Shown: positions 62,054 through 64,000 of the stretch, in pieces
How positions within the stretch are numbered: position 1 is the first letter of the stretch
How the letters are laid out: every line of letters starts with the position of its first letter
Source of the DNA: Thermotoga sp. SG1
GTDB taxonomy: Bacteria; Thermotogota; Thermotogae; Thermotogales; Thermotogaceae
DNA length: 64,000 nt
NCBI RefSeq assembly: GCF_002865985.1
Contig: NZ_LNDD01000003.1
Location: 372,001 to 436,000 of the forward strand
Reading direction: 5' to 3'
The notes under the pieces: model-generated
Seen by the model: only the letters and a program-made list of their open reading frames with translations
Told to the model about the DNA's origin: nothing
Databases searched by the model: none
Position numbers and translations under genes: made by a program

Positions 62054-62553
62054 GGAAGTTGACCTACACAGCCATGTGGCTGGCCGTTGGAGTTGCTCTT
62101 GCCTACCTTCTGCATCTGGTGAACCTTGGCAGGATGTTCCTGCCGATTCATCTTGTTGCCATGCTCGCTGGAGCGGTCTCCGGGGCTTTTGTTGGAGGGA
62201 TTGTTGGAGGGATTCTTCCGGTTCTGTCTTTTCTGACCATGGGTATGCCGCCCTTTCCAATGTTTCTGTTCATGATTCCTGAAGTCTTCGTGTACGGCTT
62301 CATTCTGGGAATGATGGAGAAGAAAAATATATTCCTCAGACTCGCCGTTGCGGTTCTTCTTGGCAGACTGGTTTACTCGGTGTCTTACTACGCTCTAGGA
62401 GCACTCATTGGAATAAAACTTCAGCCGCTCACTTCGATTCTATTGAGCTTCACCACGGGGATTCCCGGTATTGTTCTTCAATTTGTTCTTGTTCCACTCG
62501 TCTATAGAAGGCTTCAATTGATACTTGAGAAGGGAGGAAAGGAGAATGCCTGA
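62050..62553 (+). CDS. ECF transporter S component, substrate unknown
   Basis: 167 residues, six hydrophobic helices, cytoplasmic membrane. The N-terminus MRKLTYTAMWLAVGVALAYL, the GRMFLPIHLVAMLAGAVSGA segment and a GIVGGILPVLSFLTMGMP loop are typical of ECF S components of the DUF3816 type. The start overlaps the ribF stop as ATGA, which suggests a vitamin link, but the sequence does not show a riboflavin-specific signature to me. The T and A components are not adjacent. Confidence 0.8.
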   Translation: MRKLTYTAMWLAVGVALAYLLHLVNLGRMFLPIHLVAMLAGAVSGAFVGGIVGGILPVLSFLTMGMPPFPMFLFMIPEVFVYGFILGMMEKKNIFLRLAVAVLLGRLVYSVSYYALGALIGIKLQPLTSILLSFTTGIPGIVLQFVLVPLVYRRLQLILEKGGKENA

Positions 62554-62887
62554 GATCATCTACGCAGCAGCTCCAGGTGCTTCAAACGGTAGTGCCACGG
62601 CCCCGGCAAGCAGTGGCTGGGGAAGTCTCCTCTTCATGCTGATCTTCTTCATAGCGATCTTCTACTTTCTGATCATCCTTCCTCAGAGAAGAAGAGAAAA
62701 GCAGTTTCAGCAGATGCTGAGTCAGTTGAAACGGGGAGACACGGTTGTCACAATAGGTGGTATCGTTGGAAAGGTCATCGATATCAAGAAAGACACCGTA
62801 AAGATCAAAACTGCCAACGCCACAGAACTTGAAATCACAAAAAGAGCTATATCAACCGTCATAAAGGAGAAGAATCAGGAGGGATAA
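62546..62887 (+). CDS. yajC: Preprotein translocase subunit YajC
   Basis: Small SecDF-associated membrane protein. 113 residues from the ATG at 62546, set by GGGAGGAAAGGAGA. One membrane helix (about residues 24-47) ends with the hallmark FYFLIILPQRRREKQFQQML, followed by a cytoplasmic beta domain RGDTVVTIGGIVGKV. It overlaps the ECF gene by 8 bp and secD follows after 3 bp. Confidence 0.96.
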   Translation: MPEIIYAAAPGASNGSATAPASSGWGSLLFMLIFFIAIFYFLIILPQRRREKQFQQMLSQLKRGDTVVTIGGIVGKVIDIKKDTVKIKTANATELEITKRAISTVIKEKNQEG

Positions 62888-62890
62888 TCG

Positions 62891-64000
62891 ATGAGGGGAG
62901 ACAGGGTAAGGCTTGTGGTAGTGCTGATCGTACTGGTCGGCGCTCTATTGGCCCTCTTCTGGCCCAGCAAGGGAGGGTGGACGTCCAACATTCGCCTCGG
63001 ACTGGATATAAAAGGTGGTGCGAGGATAGAGTATCTCGTCGAGGTGGAAGAAGGAACGGAGACCCCTTCTGATGTGGTTGATGACGTGTGGACGGTTTTG
63101 AGAAACAGGCTCGATGCGGCTGGGTACACTGAAGCCTCCGTGAAGAAAGTATTTCGCGAGAACAAATCCTACATAGTTGTGGAAATACCTGGAGCAACCG
63201 ATACCGTCCAAGCGGAAAAGCTTATAGGGTCAACGGGTGTGCTTTACTTTGCCCAGGTTTTGGATGAGTACGACGGTGAAGATCCATACGAGGTACCAGA
63301 ACTTTCTCTAGAAGCTAAGAGAGAAAAAGCAGCGTGGCTCAGAGGGAGGAACGGGAAATGGTATCTTGTGAAAAAAGAGATAATGGGAAGAAAGGACCTG
63401 GTTCTTGAAGCACCACGGATCGTTTACGCCAGGCCAGAGGTGGAAACAAGAGCGGGAAGATACGGTTACAAAGTTTCCTTTGAACTTGCCAAAGAATACG
63501 TGGACAAATTCAAAAAGATCACCCAGGCCCTTTACGTTCCCGAAGGCACCTACGATCCAAAAAAAAGACTTGCGATCGTTTTGGACAATGTTGTGCAGTT
63601 TGCAGGTCAGGTTGTTGCCATCATACCAGATGGAAAAGCTGAAATAACTGGAAACTTCTCTCTTGAAGAAGCAAAACAACTTGCCGCCATTTTGAGAAGT
63701 GGTGCTTTACCTGCGAGACTTGTAAAGACCTCCTCTGGGTGGGTGGCGCCTCTTCTTGGTCGTGACGTGATCGATGCTTCTCTGAAAGCAGGAATAGTGG
63801 GACTTATCCTTGTCCTTTTGTACATGCTGGTTTACTACAGGACGATGGGAATTGTAGCGGATCTTGCCCTCATCTACAACACGATACTTCTACTTGGTGT
63901 GATGGCAGCTGGCAAGTTCATACTCACCCTTCCCGGTATAGCGGGTATCATCCTCACTATCGGAACAACGGTGGACGGAAACGTGATCATATACGAAAGA
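62891..64000 (+). CDS. secD: Protein-export membrane protein SecD, partial (C-terminus beyond the window)
   Basis: Proton-driven helper of Sec translocation. The frame opens at ATG 62891 after AGGAGGGATAATCG and stays open for 370 codons to the window edge. The N-terminal helix (about 7-23) is followed by NIRLGLDIKGGARIEYLVEV, the conserved LGLDLxGG motif, the large periplasmic P1 region and the first helices of the conserved export domain. The last residues (GIILTIGTTVDGNVIIYER) form the family's D4 helix. Cut by the window end, not broken. Confidence 0.96.
   Translation, partial: MRGDRVRLVVVLIVLVGALLALFWPSKGGWTSNIRLGLDIKGGARIEYLVEVEEGTETPSDVVDDVWTVLRNRLDAAGYTEASVKKVFRENKSYIVVEIPGATDTVQAEKLIGSTGVLYFAQVLDEYDGEDPYEVPELSLEAKREKAAWLRGRNGKWYLVKKEIMGRKDLVLEAPRIVYARPEVETRAGRYGYKVSFELAKEYVDKFKKITQALYVPEGTYDPKKRLAIVLDNVVQFAGQVVAIIPDGKAEITGNFSLEEAKQLAAILRSGALPARLVKTSSGWVAPLLGRDVIDASLKAGIVGLILVLLYMLVYYRTMGIVADLALIYNTILLLGVMAAGKFILTLPGIAGIILTIGTTVDGNVIIYER

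Noticed and set aside
1-64000. CRISPR arrays, insertion sequences, prophage genes, rRNA genes, replication origin
   Set aside because: Looked for regularly spaced repeats, transposase motifs, integrases, phage proteins, rRNA cores and DnaA-box clusters; none was found. gyrB is present but without dnaA, dnaN or recF next to it.

Overview
The window is a gene-dense stretch (over 95% coding, spacers rarely above 100 bp) of a bacterial chromosome that I assign to the genus Thermotoga, close to T. maritima and T. neapolitana. The basis is gene content and gene order remembered from T. maritima, the typical GGAGGTGA ribosome-binding sites, heavy use of ATGA stop/start overlaps, and a histidine kinase whose phospho-acceptor falls at residue 260 as in the well-studied HK853. 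No rRNA, CRISPR array, prophage or insertion sequence was seen.

Layout. 1-3032 (minus strand): fatty-acid operon fabF-fabZ-fabK followed by a partial biotin transporter gene bioY. 3142-9555 (plus): pyrG, a PHP-family phosphatase, a polyprenyl-phosphate sugar-phosphate transferase and a very large O-antigen-ligase-like membrane protein. 9742-10392: peroxiredoxin. 10573-18168: a complete GlcNAc/chito-oligosaccharide catabolic operon (ROK regulator, GH3 glycosidase, ABC binding protein and two permeases, SIS-type deaminase, nagA). 18160-22124: a MATE exporter divergent from a MarR regulator plus RND exporter. 22168-29021: tRNA-Leu, WecG/TagA glycosyltransferase, uracil permease, iron alcohol dehydrogenase, tRNA-Ser, pheST.

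29033-33092 is the least understood part. It holds two radical SAM proteins and a TetR regulator on the minus strand, with candidate operators. Divergent from them are a 56-residue unannotated small protein and an ABC ATPase that has lost most catalytic motifs. 33121-45674 is one long plus-strand run: pfkB-type kinase, CBS protein, mtaB, class IV aminotransferase, a DciA-like protein, gyrB, a probable FtsQ/DivIB, ftsA, ftsZ, a PilB/GspE ATPase, an envelope protein and an FtsW/RodA protein. 45725-47743 encodes a frameshifted lipoprotein and a PEGA-repeat envelope protein. 47778-53614 carries a response regulator with a dead GGDEF-like domain, ftcD, rlmH, a CorC-like protein, cdd, era and a YqeH-type GTPase. 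53611-56288 (minus) is the HrcA-GrpE-DnaJ heat-shock operon behind a perfect CIRCE element. 56386-64000 (plus) holds tRNA-Leu, a Sua5 protein, the HK853-type kinase, an HDOD protein, rbfA, truB, ribF, an ECF transporter S component, yajC and the start of secD.

Most of the window is housekeeping. The points most worth a second look are the radical SAM / small peptide / degenerate ABC cluster, several palindromic operators whose regulators can be guessed from the adjacent gene, a probable divergent FtsQ, two possible ATT start codons, and a lipoprotein gene broken by a one-base frameshift. All functional statements come from reading motifs by eye; no database search was run.
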